This document shows positions 1-6,100 of a stretch of DNA of 12,969 bases, piece by piece (the first letter of the stretch is position 1; every line of letters begins with the position of its first letter). This DNA comes from CAYYSY01 sp964474355. GTDB taxonomy: Bacteria > Myxococcota_A > UBA9160 > UBA4427. The stretch covers positions 1 through 12,969 of the forward strand of contig CAYYSY010000296.1 of the NCBI GenBank assembly GCA_964474355.1, read 5' to 3'. The notes beneath the pieces were generated by a model. It searched no databases, was not told where the DNA came from, and worked only from the letters and a program-made list of their open reading frames with translations. The translations under genes and the position numbers were made by a program.

Positions 1-486
1 CTCTTCCAGGTCAAGGACGCGATCTGCGAGCCGAAGCCCGTGCGAGTGCCGCCGATCCTCGTGGGCGGCACCGGCGAGAAGGTGCTGATGGGGATCGTCG
101 CCCGCGAGGCCGACGTCTGGAACAACATGGCCGTGACGCACGCAAAGCTTCCACAGAAGATCGAGGCGCTGAAGCGACGCTGTGACGACTTCGGCCGCGA
201 CTTCGATACCCTGCGCGTGTCGCAGCAGTGCGTCGTCATCATCGAGGAAACCGAGGCGGCGGCGAAGGCGTCTCTAGAGAAGGCGCAGAAGATCTACGGC
301 GGTCACATGGGCGCCGGGCTCGAAGAGCACGGCATCTGGGGCACGCCGGAGCGAGTCGCCGAACGACTGATCGATCACCGGGGGCTCGGCTGCACGGGCT
401 TCGTGATCGAGTTCTTCGGCCGCGACACCCGTCCCCCCGCCCAGCTCTTCGGCGAGCGGGTCCTGCCGCTGCTCGAGGGGGCCTGA
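1..486 (+). CDS. Luciferase-like (LLM-class) flavin/F420-dependent oxidoreductase, C-terminal part
   Basis: The reading frame is open from base 1 to the TGA at 484-486, so about 161 C-terminal residues are visible and the start lies outside the window. Near the beginning it reads PPILVGGTGEKVL followed by AREADVWNN. This is the strand and helix that contacts the cofactor in the bacterial luciferase-like monooxygenase TIM-barrel family, where 'P.l.GG.G.k.l...a..aD.wn' is highly conserved. The end (GFVIEFFGRD, then a short helix to the stop) matches the last barrel strand of F420-dependent members. Such enzymes use reduced FMN or F420 to oxidise or reduce small molecules in the cytoplasm; the substrate cannot be told from this fragment. 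The in-frame GTG at 40 is internal, because homology-like sequence continues upstream of it. The next gene is 196 bases away, so it probably belongs to a separate transcription unit. Family confident, cofactor choice inferred. Confidence 0.85.
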   Translation, partial: LFQVKDAICEPKPVRVPPILVGGTGEKVLMGIVAREADVWNNMAVTHAKLPQKIEALKRRCDDFGRDFDTLRVSQQCVVIIEETEAAAKASLEKAQKIYGGHMGAGLEEHGIWGTPERVAERLIDHRGLGCTGFVIEFFGRDTRPPAQLFGERVLPLLEGA

Positions 487-669
487 TCGGACGCCAGATC
501 GGTCGGAAGAGGTGAATTCGGGCTGAATCCCGAGCCCTCCCGGGGCGTCCAAGGGGCCGATTCCAGTGAAGCCGGAGCGCCCGAAAACCGATCAGAATCA
601 GGTGGTTTCCAACCCCCCACACCGGCCCCGGGTACGCCCGCCGGGCTCTGCGACCAGAGAGGCTGCTGT

Positions 670-675
670 TATCAT
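670..675 (+). promoter_or_regulatory. Putative -10 hexamer (TATCAT) immediately upstream of the Prc protease gene
   Basis: TATCAT fits the TAnnnT -10 pattern and lies exactly 7 nt before the ATG at 683. Transcription would then start at or next to the start codon, giving a leaderless mRNA. This agrees with the lack of any Shine-Dalgarno sequence before this ATG. No convincing -35 is visible at the usual distance. This is an inference from position and from the same spacing at 6088 and 12746. Confidence 0.4.
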
Positions 676-682
676 CCGCCGC

Positions 683-2695
683 ATGTCCCAAGCCAGACCC
701 CGCCATTCCGTCCGGGCCCGCCGCGCAGTCCAGGTCCTCGCGTTCGCCCTGGTCGCGCTCGCCGCGCTGCCCGCCGCAGCCGCAGCGGAGACCCGCCTCA
801 GCTGCGAGCGCGTGCCCGAGCTCTTCCGGACGTATCTCCAGAAGCACATCGACTTCCACTACTTGAACGACGAGCTGCGCACACGCGCCATCGACAACTA
901 CGTCAAGCGCGTCGATCCCTCGAAGGTGCTCTTTCTCGAGGAGGAGGTCACTGCGCTCGAGAGCTCGATGGTGGGCATCTTCCAGGACATCCGCGAAGGC
1001 GATTGCTCGCGGCTGCTCGCGATCGAGAAGGACGTGCGCAAACGCGTTGCCTCGATGGAGGAGATGGTGCGCACGATCCTCGCCGACGAGAGCTACGCCG
1101 TCGACGAGAACGCGACCTTGATCCTCGACCCGGAGAAGCGGGGCCGGCCGGCCAACGCCGAGGCCCAGAAGGAGCTGATGCTCCAGCTGATCCACTTCCA
1201 GATCTCGAACTACGTGAGCTCGGACATGGAGCTCGCAGAAGCGAAGAGCAAGCTCGTCAAGCGCTACGTGCTCAAGACGAAGCGCGCGAACGAGGTCACG
1301 GACGAAGACGTCTACGCCGCCTTCCTCGACGCCTTCGCGAGCGCCCTCGATCCGCACTCGAACTACTTCTCACGCGATCACTTCGAGGACTTCCAGATCA
1401 GCATGGGGCTGTCGCTCGAGGGCATCGGCGTCGCGCTCTCGTCACGTGATGGCTACAGCGTCGTCGAGAAGGTGATCCCCGGTGGCGCCGCCGACATGGT
1501 CGGCGTGCTCGAGCCCCAGGACAAGATCATCGCGGTCAAGCAAGACGACGCAGAGCAGAGCGTCGACATCATCGACATGGACCTGCGCGACGTCGTACGG
1601 CTGATCCGCGGCAAGCGCGGCACGACGGTGCACCTGACGGTGCTGCGCCAGGGCGAGACTGCCGAGCGGTTCAACGTCTCGATCGTGCGCGACAAGATCA
1701 AGCTCGAGGAGGCGGCGGCGAAGCTTCGCGTCGAGGAGATCGAGACCGGCGACGGCCGGAAGCTGCGGCTCGGCATGCTCGACCTGCCCTCGTTCTACGG
1801 CGACCGCAACCCGGGCGAGCGCCAGAGCTCGCGCGACGTCGAGAAGCTGTTGAGAGAGGCCAAGCAGAAGGAGCTCGACGGGCTCGTGCTCGACCTCTCG
1901 CGCAACGGTGGCGGGCTGCTCGAGAACTCGGTCGACATCGCCGGCTTCTTCATCGAGCGCGGCGGCGTCGTCGCGGTACGCGACGGCTTCGCCAAGGTGC
2001 AGGTGCTGCGCGACCGCAGCTCGAAGATCATCTGGGACGGCCCGCTCGTGGTCCTGACCTCGCGCGTCAGCGCCTCGGCATCGGAGATCGTGGCCGGCGC
2101 GCTCAAGGACTACGACCGTGCGGTGGTCGTCGGCGACGGGCACACCTTCGGCAAGGGCACGGTCCAGAGCATGGTGCAGCTGCACCAGGGGCTCGGCGCG
2201 CTCAAGGTGACGACCGCCCTCTTCTTTCGCCCCGGCGGCAAGTCGACGCAGAACGACGGCGTCGAGAGCGACGTGGTCGTGCCCTCACCCTTCAACATCG
2301 ACGAGTACGGCGAGCGCTACCAGCCCTACGCCCTGCCCGGTCAGGCGATCCCGGCCTTCGTCGACGAGAAGGCGGTGCCCAAGCAGGGCCGGCAGGTGAG
2401 CACGCCGTGGAAGCCCGTCACGCAGGAGATCGTGGCCGAGCTGACCCGGCGTTCGGCCGAGCGCGTCGCCACCGACGAAGAGTTCAGCGAGCTCGAAGAG
2501 AAGCTCGCCAAGGCCCGCGCCCAGAATGGCGTCATGCGGCTCGGCGACATGATGGCCGAGCAGGCCGAAGAGCAGAAGAAGGAAAACGGCGAGGAGCCCG
2601 ACGAGGTCGAGAAGGAAGACGACGATCTCGAGCTGTCGCCCCAGCAGCAGGAGGCGCTTCGCATCCTCGTCGACCTCGTCGAGCTGCAGGCCTGA
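683..2695 (+). CDS. prc: Carboxy-terminal processing protease (Prc/Tsp type, S41 family)
   Basis: A 670-residue periplasmic serine protease of the tail-specific protease family, similar in length and domain order to E. coli Prc (682 residues), which trims or degrades envelope proteins. A basic stretch and hydrophobic segment (residues 1-35, ending ALPAAAAA) form a signal peptide. The helical Tsp N-terminal domain follows and ends in DPHSNYF (from residue 223). A PDZ domain (about 243-325, SLEGIGVAL, IPGGAAD) and the S41 catalytic domain (about 360-540) come next. The SASASEI motif holds the nucleophile (Ser465 by spacing) and FGKGTVQ holds the general base Lys491. The C-terminal region (about 560-670) is charged and rich in Glu/Lys, as in the DUF3340-type end of Prc. 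A longer reading starting at GTG 566 exists, but the ATG at 683 puts the signal peptide at the N-terminus. No Shine-Dalgarno precedes 683; see the -10 element at 670. The next gene is 32 bases downstream on the same strand. Confidence 0.93.
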   Translation: MSQARPRHSVRARRAVQVLAFALVALAALPAAAAAETRLSCERVPELFRTYLQKHIDFHYLNDELRTRAIDNYVKRVDPSKVLFLEEEVTALESSMVGIFQDIREGDCSRLLAIEKDVRKRVASMEEMVRTILADESYAVDENATLILDPEKRGRPANAEAQKELMLQLIHFQISNYVSSDMELAEAKSKLVKRYVLKTKRANEVTDEDVYAAFLDAFASALDPHSNYFSRDHFEDFQISMGLSLEGIGVALSSRDGYSVVEKVIPGGAADMVGVLEPQDKIIAVKQDDAEQSVDIIDMDLRDVVRLIRGKRGTTVHLTVLRQGETAERFNVSIVRDKIKLEEAAAKLRVEEIETGDGRKLRLGMLDLPSFYGDRNPGERQSSRDVEKLLREAKQKELDGLVLDLSRNGGGLLENSVDIAGFFIERGGVVAVRDGFAKVQVLRDRSSKIIWDGPLVVLTSRVSASASEIVAGALKDYDRAVVVGDGHTFGKGTVQSMVQLHQGLGALKVTTALFFRPGGKSTQNDGVESDVVVPSPFNIDEYGERYQPYALPGQAIPAFVDEKAVPKQGRQVSTPWKPVTQEIVAELTRRSAERVATDEEFSELEEKLAKARAQNGVMRLGDMMAEQAEEQKKENGEEPDEVEKEDDDLELSPQQQEALRILVDLVELQA

Positions 2696-2727
2696 GTGAC
2701 GCTTCGAACGATGAGCCAACGCCTGTC

Positions 2728-2997
2728 ATGAAGGGTCAGCGAGCGATCATCGGCGTGGGCCTCGCCGCCCTCTTCATCGCCATGCTCGTGTGGACGACCA
2801 TGTCCCAGACCTCGAGCGAGTGCGAGGTGTGCGTGACCCATCAGGGCCGCACCGAGTGCTCGACCGCGAAGGCGGCGACGCGGGACGAGGCGGTCGGCCA
2901 GGCCCAGTCGTCGGCCTGCAGCGTGCTCTCGAGCGGCGTCACCAGCATCATGACCTGCACGCGCAAGGCGCCCGACCGCATCACCTGCAGCGACTGA
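2728..2997 (+). CDS. Small membrane-anchored protein with six cysteines, function unknown
   Basis: An 89-residue protein. Residues 6-24 (AIIGVGLAALFIAMLVWTT) form one hydrophobic helix after a short basic N-terminus, so it is an uncleaved anchor or a signal sequence. The remaining ~60 residues should face the periplasm and contain six cysteines (Cys32, 35, 44, 64, 77, 87). The first two form CxxC in ECEVCV, followed by GRTEC; this suggests disulfides or, less likely, metal binding. The middle (AATRDEAVGQAQSSAC) looks like an amphipathic helix. I recall similar short unnamed proteins from deltaproteobacterial genomes, but can give no function. The frame, the signal-like N-terminus and the 32-base gap after prc support a real gene, possibly cotranscribed with prc. 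ATG 2728 is the only good start; no strong Shine-Dalgarno is visible. An overlapping six-codon ATG frame at 2711 is probably chance. Confidence 0.72.
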   Translation: MKGQRAIIGVGLAALFIAMLVWTTMSQTSSECEVCVTHQGRTECSTAKAATRDEAVGQAQSSACSVLSSGVTSIMTCTRKAPDRITCSD

Positions 2998-3140
2998 GCG
3001 CGGCCGGCCTCGTTCCCGCCGATTTCGCATCCGCCTCCCGCGGCTGCGACCTGACGGCGCGCCCTGCATCCAACCGGCTACGAGCGTGCGCCCTGTCGGC
3101 GCCGACGGCCCTTAGAGCAGCGTGCGAGACCCGCCCCTGC

Positions 3141-3146
3141 TAGGCT
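3141..3146 (+). promoter_or_regulatory. Putative extended -10 element (TGC-TAGGCT) of the glutaredoxin-bolA operon
   Basis: TAGGCT fits TAnnnT and is preceded by TGC, the extended -10 'TGn' arrangement. It lies 54 nt before the GTG at 3201, leaving room for a leader that contains the inverted repeat at 3166-3183 and a Shine-Dalgarno sequence at 3191. No good -35 is seen at 16-18 bases. Inferred from sequence only. Confidence 0.35.
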
Positions 3147-3165
3147 CGGCCGGCCTGAACCCCCT

Positions 3166-3183
3166 GAAAACCCTCGGGTTTTC
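3166..3183 (+). promoter_or_regulatory. Perfect 18-base inverted repeat in the leader of the glutaredoxin-bolA operon
   Basis: GAAAACCC-TC-GGGTTTTC is a perfect 8+8 inverted repeat with a 2-base centre. It ends 17 bases before the GTG at 3201 and just before the GGAG at 3191. As RNA it could fold with a 6-7 bp stem and a short CUCG-like loop ending in UUUUC, so it may act as an attenuator or leader hairpin. As DNA it could be the operator of a dimeric repressor. It does not match the Fe-S regulator IscR motifs I know. The symmetry is certain; the role is not. Confidence 0.5.
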
Positions 3184-3190
3184 CCATATC

Positions 3191-3194
3191 GGAG
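3191..3194 (+). promoter_or_regulatory. Shine-Dalgarno sequence deciding the GTG start at 3201
   Basis: GGAG lies six bases before GTG 3201. There is no ATG between it and the conserved glutaredoxin N-terminus, so GTG 3201 is the start. Confidence 0.65.
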
Positions 3195-3200
3195 ATCTCC

Positions 3201-4130
3201 GTGGAACTCCCTCCCGAGACCCGCGACCGCATCCAGCAGCTCGTCGACGCCAGTGAGGTGATGCTCTTCATGAAGGGCAATCGCCAGCAGCCGCAGTGCG
3301 GCTTCTCGGCCACCGTCGTGGGCATCCTCGACAGCCTGCTGCCCGACTACCAGACCTTCGACGTGCTGTCCGATCACGACGTGCGCGAGGGCGTGAAGGT
3401 CTTCTCGTCGTGGCCGACGATCCCCCAGCTCTACGTGAAGGGCGAGTTCGTCGGGGGCTGCGACATCATCCAGGAGATGGCCGGCACCGGCGAGCTCTTC
3501 GAGGCGCTCGGCGTCGAGGCGCCTTCGAGCGAGCCGCCGACGATCCACGTGAGCGACGCCGCGGCCGAGGCGCTGAACGCGGCACAGGCCCAGCACGGCG
3601 GCAGTGGCCGGGTGCTCCACGTGCAGATCGAGTCCGACTTCCGCACGGGCCTCACGGTCGCGCCCCGCGGCGCGATGGACGTCGAGGTGAACGCCAATGG
3701 CGTCACCCTGCTGATGGACCCGATGACGGCGCGCCGGGCCGAGGGCGTCTCGATCGACGTCGTCGACTCGCCCGAGGGCCAGGGGTTCAAGATCGACAAC
3801 CCGAACGCGCCCCAGGTGCGGCAGCTGAGCGTCGAAGACCTGAAGGGGCTGATCGACGGCGAGCACGCCATCGAGCTGCTCGACGTGCGCACGCCCGAGG
3901 AGCGCGCGATGGCGTCGATCCCGGGCGCGCTGCTCATGACCCAGGACGAGGCCACGCGCCTCGAGCAGCTGCCGAAGGACACGATGATCGTGTTCCACTG
4001 CCACACCGGCGGGCGCAGCCAGGCAGCGGCCGAGCACTTCGCGGCCTGCGGCTTCGTGAACGTGCACAACGTCGAGGGCGGCATCGACGCCTGGAGCGTG
4101 CGCATCGACGCGACCGTCAAGCGCTACTAG
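3201..4130 (+). CDS. Grx4-type monothiol glutaredoxin fused to an A-type-like domain and a rhodanese domain
   Basis: A 309-residue cytoplasmic protein of three domains. Residues 1-105 are a CGFS monothiol glutaredoxin: VMLFMKGN, the active site CGFS at 33-36, WPTIPQLYVKGEFVGGCDI. These proteins bind a [2Fe-2S] cluster with glutathione and pass it on, usually together with BolA. Residues about 114-205 look like the A-type (HesB/IscA) fold: IHVSDAAAEAL, then GVTLLMDPM, RAEGVSIDVV, GFKIDNPNAP. It lacks all three cluster-binding cysteines (NPNAP stands where carriers have the CxC motif), so it is probably a non-ligating relative. Residues about 207-309 form a rhodanese domain with LLDVRTPEE and active-site Cys267 in CHTGGRS, able in principle to carry persulfide sulfur. 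Ordinary Grx4 proteins have only about 105-115 residues. BolA follows after 10 bases, which strongly supports a role in iron-sulfur handling. The domain calls at both ends are secure; the middle one is a motif-level judgement. Confidence 0.9.
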   Translation: MELPPETRDRIQQLVDASEVMLFMKGNRQQPQCGFSATVVGILDSLLPDYQTFDVLSDHDVREGVKVFSSWPTIPQLYVKGEFVGGCDIIQEMAGTGELFEALGVEAPSSEPPTIHVSDAAAEALNAAQAQHGGSGRVLHVQIESDFRTGLTVAPRGAMDVEVNANGVTLLMDPMTARRAEGVSIDVVDSPEGQGFKIDNPNAPQVRQLSVEDLKGLIDGEHAIELLDVRTPEERAMASIPGALLMTQDEATRLEQLPKDTMIVFHCHTGGRSQAAAEHFAACGFVNVHNVEGGIDAWSVRIDATVKRY

Positions 4131-4132
4131 GA
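4129..4132 (+). promoter_or_regulatory. Shine-Dalgarno of bolA overlapping the upstream stop codon
   Basis: AGGA starts in the TAG stop codon of the glutaredoxin gene (4128-4130) and lies eight bases before the ATG at 4141. This fits translational coupling of the two genes. Confidence 0.5.
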
Positions 4133-4140
4133 TCGGGCCC

Positions 4141-4413
4141 ATGGCACTGCAGATCATCAACGCGGGCCCGAGCCCCGAAGAGACCATCGAGAAGTTGCGC
4201 GCCGCGATCGCCGCCGCGCTGCCTGAGGGCAGCGAGATCGAGATCACGTCGGGCGGCCCACGGCACTTCGAGATCCGCGCGGTGAGCACGGCCTTCGAGG
4301 GGCTGAACCGCGTGAAGCAGCAGCAGCTCGTCTACGGCGCGATCACCGACCTCATGGCCGGCAACGACGCGCCCGTGCACGCCATCGACCGATTGGAGTG
4401 CACGACGCCCTGA
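4141..4413 (+). CDS. bolA: BolA family protein
   Basis: A 90-residue protein with the complete BolA fold signature: HFEIRAVSTAFEGLNRVKQQQLVYGAI followed by VHAIDRLECTTP at the C-terminus, where the family has 'HF.i.v.s..F.g...v.rh..vy' and 'iHal.l.t.tP'. His41 (in PRHFEI) and the late His (in PVHAID) are the residues that act as cluster ligands in Grx-BolA complexes of other organisms. The only cysteine is near the end (LECTTP). BolA proteins are cytoplasmic partners of CGFS glutaredoxins, forming [2Fe-2S] heterodimers, and some act as transcription regulators. The start codon is 10 bases after the glutaredoxin stop, so the two genes almost certainly form an operon. Length is normal for a short BolA/YrbA-like member. 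Confidence 0.93.
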   Translation: MALQIINAGPSPEETIEKLRAAIAAALPEGSEIEITSGGPRHFEIRAVSTAFEGLNRVKQQQLVYGAITDLMAGNDAPVHAIDRLECTTP

Positions 4414-4487
4414 CGGGCCACTCGGCGCACAGCCGTCGGCCGCCCGCGCATCGCCCCGATGCATGGCGGCCCCCGCCGCTCCTCGAT

Positions 4488-4493
4488 TACGCT
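4488..4493 (+). promoter_or_regulatory. Putative -10 hexamer (TACGCT) upstream of the truncated hemoglobin gene
   Basis: TACGCT fits TAnnnT and lies 36 nt before the ATG at 4530, leaving a short leader with a Shine-Dalgarno at 4517. The same TACGCTCG octamer occurs on the minus strand at 12702-12695, upstream of the secreted repeat protein gene. No clear -35 is seen. Confidence 0.3.
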
Positions 4494-4516
4494 CGACCTC
4501 GACGCTCCGTGTGCAC

Positions 4517-4523
4517 GGGGGAG
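4517..4523 (+). promoter_or_regulatory. Shine-Dalgarno deciding the truncated hemoglobin start
   Basis: GGGGGAG lies six bases before ATG 4530. It rules out the upstream in-frame start at 4398, which would add 44 residues with no hemoglobin character and overlap bolA. Confidence 0.65.
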
Positions 4524-4529
4524 ACGGGC

Positions 4530-4916
4530 ATGAACGAAGACGGTGAAGAGACACTCTACGATCGCATCGGCGGCCTCGGCGCCGTGAGCAGGCTCATCGT
4601 CGACTTCTATCAGCGCGTACTCGCCGATCCCGACCTGCGGCCCTTCTTCGACGACGTCCCCGTCGACAAGCTCGCGGTCATGCAGGCCGAGTTCTTCGCC
4701 ACCGCCCTCGACGGGCCGCACGAATACACGGGCCGCCCGCTGAGCGAGGTGCACGCCGGGCTCAACATCCGCCCGCGCCACCTGAAGCTCTTCCTCGACC
4801 ACCTGCTCGAGACGATGGAAGGGTTCGAGATCAGCCGCGACGACCGCTATGACATCGTGAGCCGCATCAACATGTATGCGGACGAGATCACGGGCGGGGT
4901 GTCGGTCGACGGGTGA
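4530..4916 (+). CDS. Group I truncated hemoglobin
   Basis: A 128-residue 2-on-2 globin. It begins with LYDRIGGLGAVSRLIVDFYQRVLADP and continues with LRPFFDDVPVDKL, as group I truncated hemoglobins do. Aligning by hand to Synechocystis GlbN, the proximal heme ligand (F8) is His75 in SEVHAGLNI. The distal pocket reads Tyr27 at B10, Leu48 at E7 and Gln52 at E11. This Tyr/Leu/Gln set is the one known for mycobacterial trHbN, which oxygenates nitric oxide to nitrate, rather than the Gln(E7)/His(E10) set of cyanobacterial GlbN. NO detoxification is therefore a reasonable inference, and would fit next to genes for NO-sensitive iron-sulfur handling. The protein is cytoplasmic and lacks a signal sequence. 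It is 116 bases after bolA, with its own possible -10 and Shine-Dalgarno, and ends 14 bases from the convergent membrane protein gene. Confidence 0.92.
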   Translation: MNEDGEETLYDRIGGLGAVSRLIVDFYQRVLADPDLRPFFDDVPVDKLAVMQAEFFATALDGPHEYTGRPLSEVHAGLNIRPRHLKLFLDHLLETMEGFEISRDDRYDIVSRINMYADEITGGVSVDG

Positions 4917-4928
4917 CGAGCGCGTCGC

Positions 4929-4953
4929 GCCTATGCCGCGAAGCGGCGCAGGT
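4929..4953. terminator. Weak hairpin at the junction of two convergent genes
   Basis: GCCGC-GAA-GCGGC (4935-4947) is a perfect 5 bp stem with a 3-base loop, extendable by CCT/AGG pairs across a small mismatch. It sits between the stop codons of the truncated hemoglobin (4916) and membrane protein (4931) genes, partly inside the last codons of the latter. There is no T-tract, so a factor-independent terminator is doubtful. It may simply stabilise both 3' ends. Confidence 0.2.
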
Positions 4954-5953
4954 AGCGCTGGGGCGGGAAGAACGCGAGCCACATCGCCGTGCCCGACACG
5001 AGGCCGACCACCGACGTGCAGATCAGCACCCAGGGCGCCTGACCGACGTTCTCGGTGAAGAGCCGTCCCGCCAGGAAGACGGCGAAGCTCAGGCTGATCC
5101 CGATGTTGCTGATCGACCAGAGCCTGAAGCGATCGACCACGGTCTCGTCGGTGAGGCCGAGGGGCAGCCGCCGCTTCAGCAGGAAGAAGTAGCGAGTCGA
5201 TTCGAACGCGGCCCAGGCGAAGGAGCCGAAGCGCGCCGCGAACCCGAGGTAGTACCAGGCGCCGCCGTCTCGGGCCTCGGGACCGATGCTGTCGATGAAG
5301 GGCGCCGCGAGGCTCGCCAGGAAGGCGATCCCGAGGGCGATGGCGACGCCCCCGACCCAGCGCTCGAACGGGCGGAAGGTGCGCCACACACCGAGGAAGA
5401 GGCTGAGCGCCGCGACGTTCTGTGCGAGCAGCGCCGCCGAGAGCAGCTCGTCCGACCCTGCGCTGCGCGCCACGATCGAGAGCGGGTAGCCGACCGCACC
5501 CAACAGCACGAACGAGAGCCCGAAGGCGAGCTCGGGGATGAGCCGGGTGCGACGCCAGAGGGCGAGCAGGCGCGCGCCGACGACGACGCACGCCACCAGC
5601 TGAACGATCACGCCGATCCCGAGCAGCTTCACGAGTCCCCCCGGCGCGAGCGCGCCTCGGAGTCGGATCGGCCGTGCGGAGGCGCGTCTTGAGACTCTGG
5701 GCGGCTGGGTGGGGGGCGGCGCCCCGCCGTAGGCCGCCTCGTAGAGCGCGTCACCAAGGATCCTGCGCAGGACGACGGACCGCGCGGCCGCCCGGTCCAG
5801 CTTGGGGGCACTCTGCATGAGCCCCGAGATCGCGATCTCTCGCGCCTCTTCGCTCATCCGGAAGGCCGCTTCGGCTCGACCGGCACCACCGAGGCGCCGC
5901 AGCGCCGCAATCTGCGCACCTCGCGCGCCTGCATCCGTATCGAGGTTGCTCAC
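4931..5953 (-). CDS. Seven-helix integral membrane protein with an N-terminal helical soluble domain, function unknown
   Basis: A 340-residue protein read from GTG 5953 to TAG at 4931-4933. Residues 1-76 are soluble and probably helical (AALRRLGGAGRAEAAFRMSE, then REIAISGLMQ and RRILGDALYEAAYG). This resembles short unnamed helical modules I recall from deltaproteobacterial proteins. A Pro/Arg-rich linker (77-105) leads into about seven transmembrane helices, roughly at 107-129, 137-158, 166-190, 196-217, 228-250, 275-295 and 302-325. Between helices are WRRTRLIPEL, FRPFERWV, FLLKRRLPLGL and a basic end (PQRYLRRFAA), so the C-terminus is probably cytoplasmic. No transporter, kinase or rhodopsin motif is recognised. 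GTG at 5632 (Val108) begins exactly at the membrane part behind a GGGGGA, so a second, shorter product is possible. It is convergent with the truncated hemoglobin gene and divergent from the GST gene, with 147 bases between starts. Confidence 0.75.
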   Translation of the reverse strand: MSNLDTDAGARGAQIAALRRLGGAGRAEAAFRMSEEAREIAISGLMQSAPKLDRAAARSVVLRRILGDALYEAAYGGAPPPTQPPRVSRRASARPIRLRGALAPGGLVKLLGIGVIVQLVACVVVGARLLALWRRTRLIPELAFGLSFVLLGAVGYPLSIVARSAGSDELLSAALLAQNVAALSLFLGVWRTFRPFERWVGGVAIALGIAFLASLAAPFIDSIGPEARDGGAWYYLGFAARFGSFAWAAFESTRYFFLLKRRLPLGLTDETVVDRFRLWSISNIGISLSFAVFLAGRLFTENVGQAPWVLICTSVVGLVSGTAMWLAFFPPQRYLRRFAA

Positions 5954-6087
5954 GGCGTCGAATCAGCGGGCCGTGTGATCGCCCCCACTGCGCGGCGGAT
6001 GCGCCTGTCGCCAGGCGTGAGGCGACGCACTTCCCAGCGATCCAGACATCGCCGCCGCCGACCGCCCGGTGCGCAGTGGATCCAGGC

Positions 6088-6093
6088 TAGAAT
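6088..6093 (+). promoter_or_regulatory. Putative -10 hexamer (TAGAAT) immediately upstream of the GST-like gene
   Basis: TAGAAT is a good -10 match and lies exactly 7 nt before GTG 6101, the same spacing as at 670. There is no Shine-Dalgarno before GTG 6101. A leaderless transcript is the simplest reading; no clear -35 is visible. Confidence 0.45.
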
Positions 6094-6100
6094 CCGCCCC

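Noticed and set aside
517..537. A possible terminator hairpin after the luciferase-like oxidoreductase (TTCGGG...CCCGAG)
   Set aside because: The stem is only five to six pairs and no T-tract follows; similar short GC stems are common by chance in this sequence.
566..682. An upstream GTG start that would extend the Prc protease by 39 residues
   Set aside because: It would bury the signal peptide behind a charged, Pro-rich stretch. ATG 683 gives a normal signal sequence and has a -10-like element 7 nt before it.
239..1357. A 372-codon minus-strand frame opposite the oxidoreductase end and prc
   Set aside because: It overlaps two well-supported genes, has Arg/His/Leu-rich shadow composition, and crosses the intergenic region without any gene-like start.
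3078..4289. A 403-codon minus-strand frame opposite the glutaredoxin fusion and bolA
   Set aside because: It is antisense to genes with clear motifs (CGFS, CHTGGRS, BolA signature) and shows no domain of its own.
4332..5591. A 419-codon minus-strand frame and a 259-codon plus-strand frame (4913-5692) over the membrane protein gene
   Set aside because: Both translations are Arg/Ala/Asp-rich without motifs. The minus frame ending at 4931 instead gives about seven clean hydrophobic helices, so it is the real gene.
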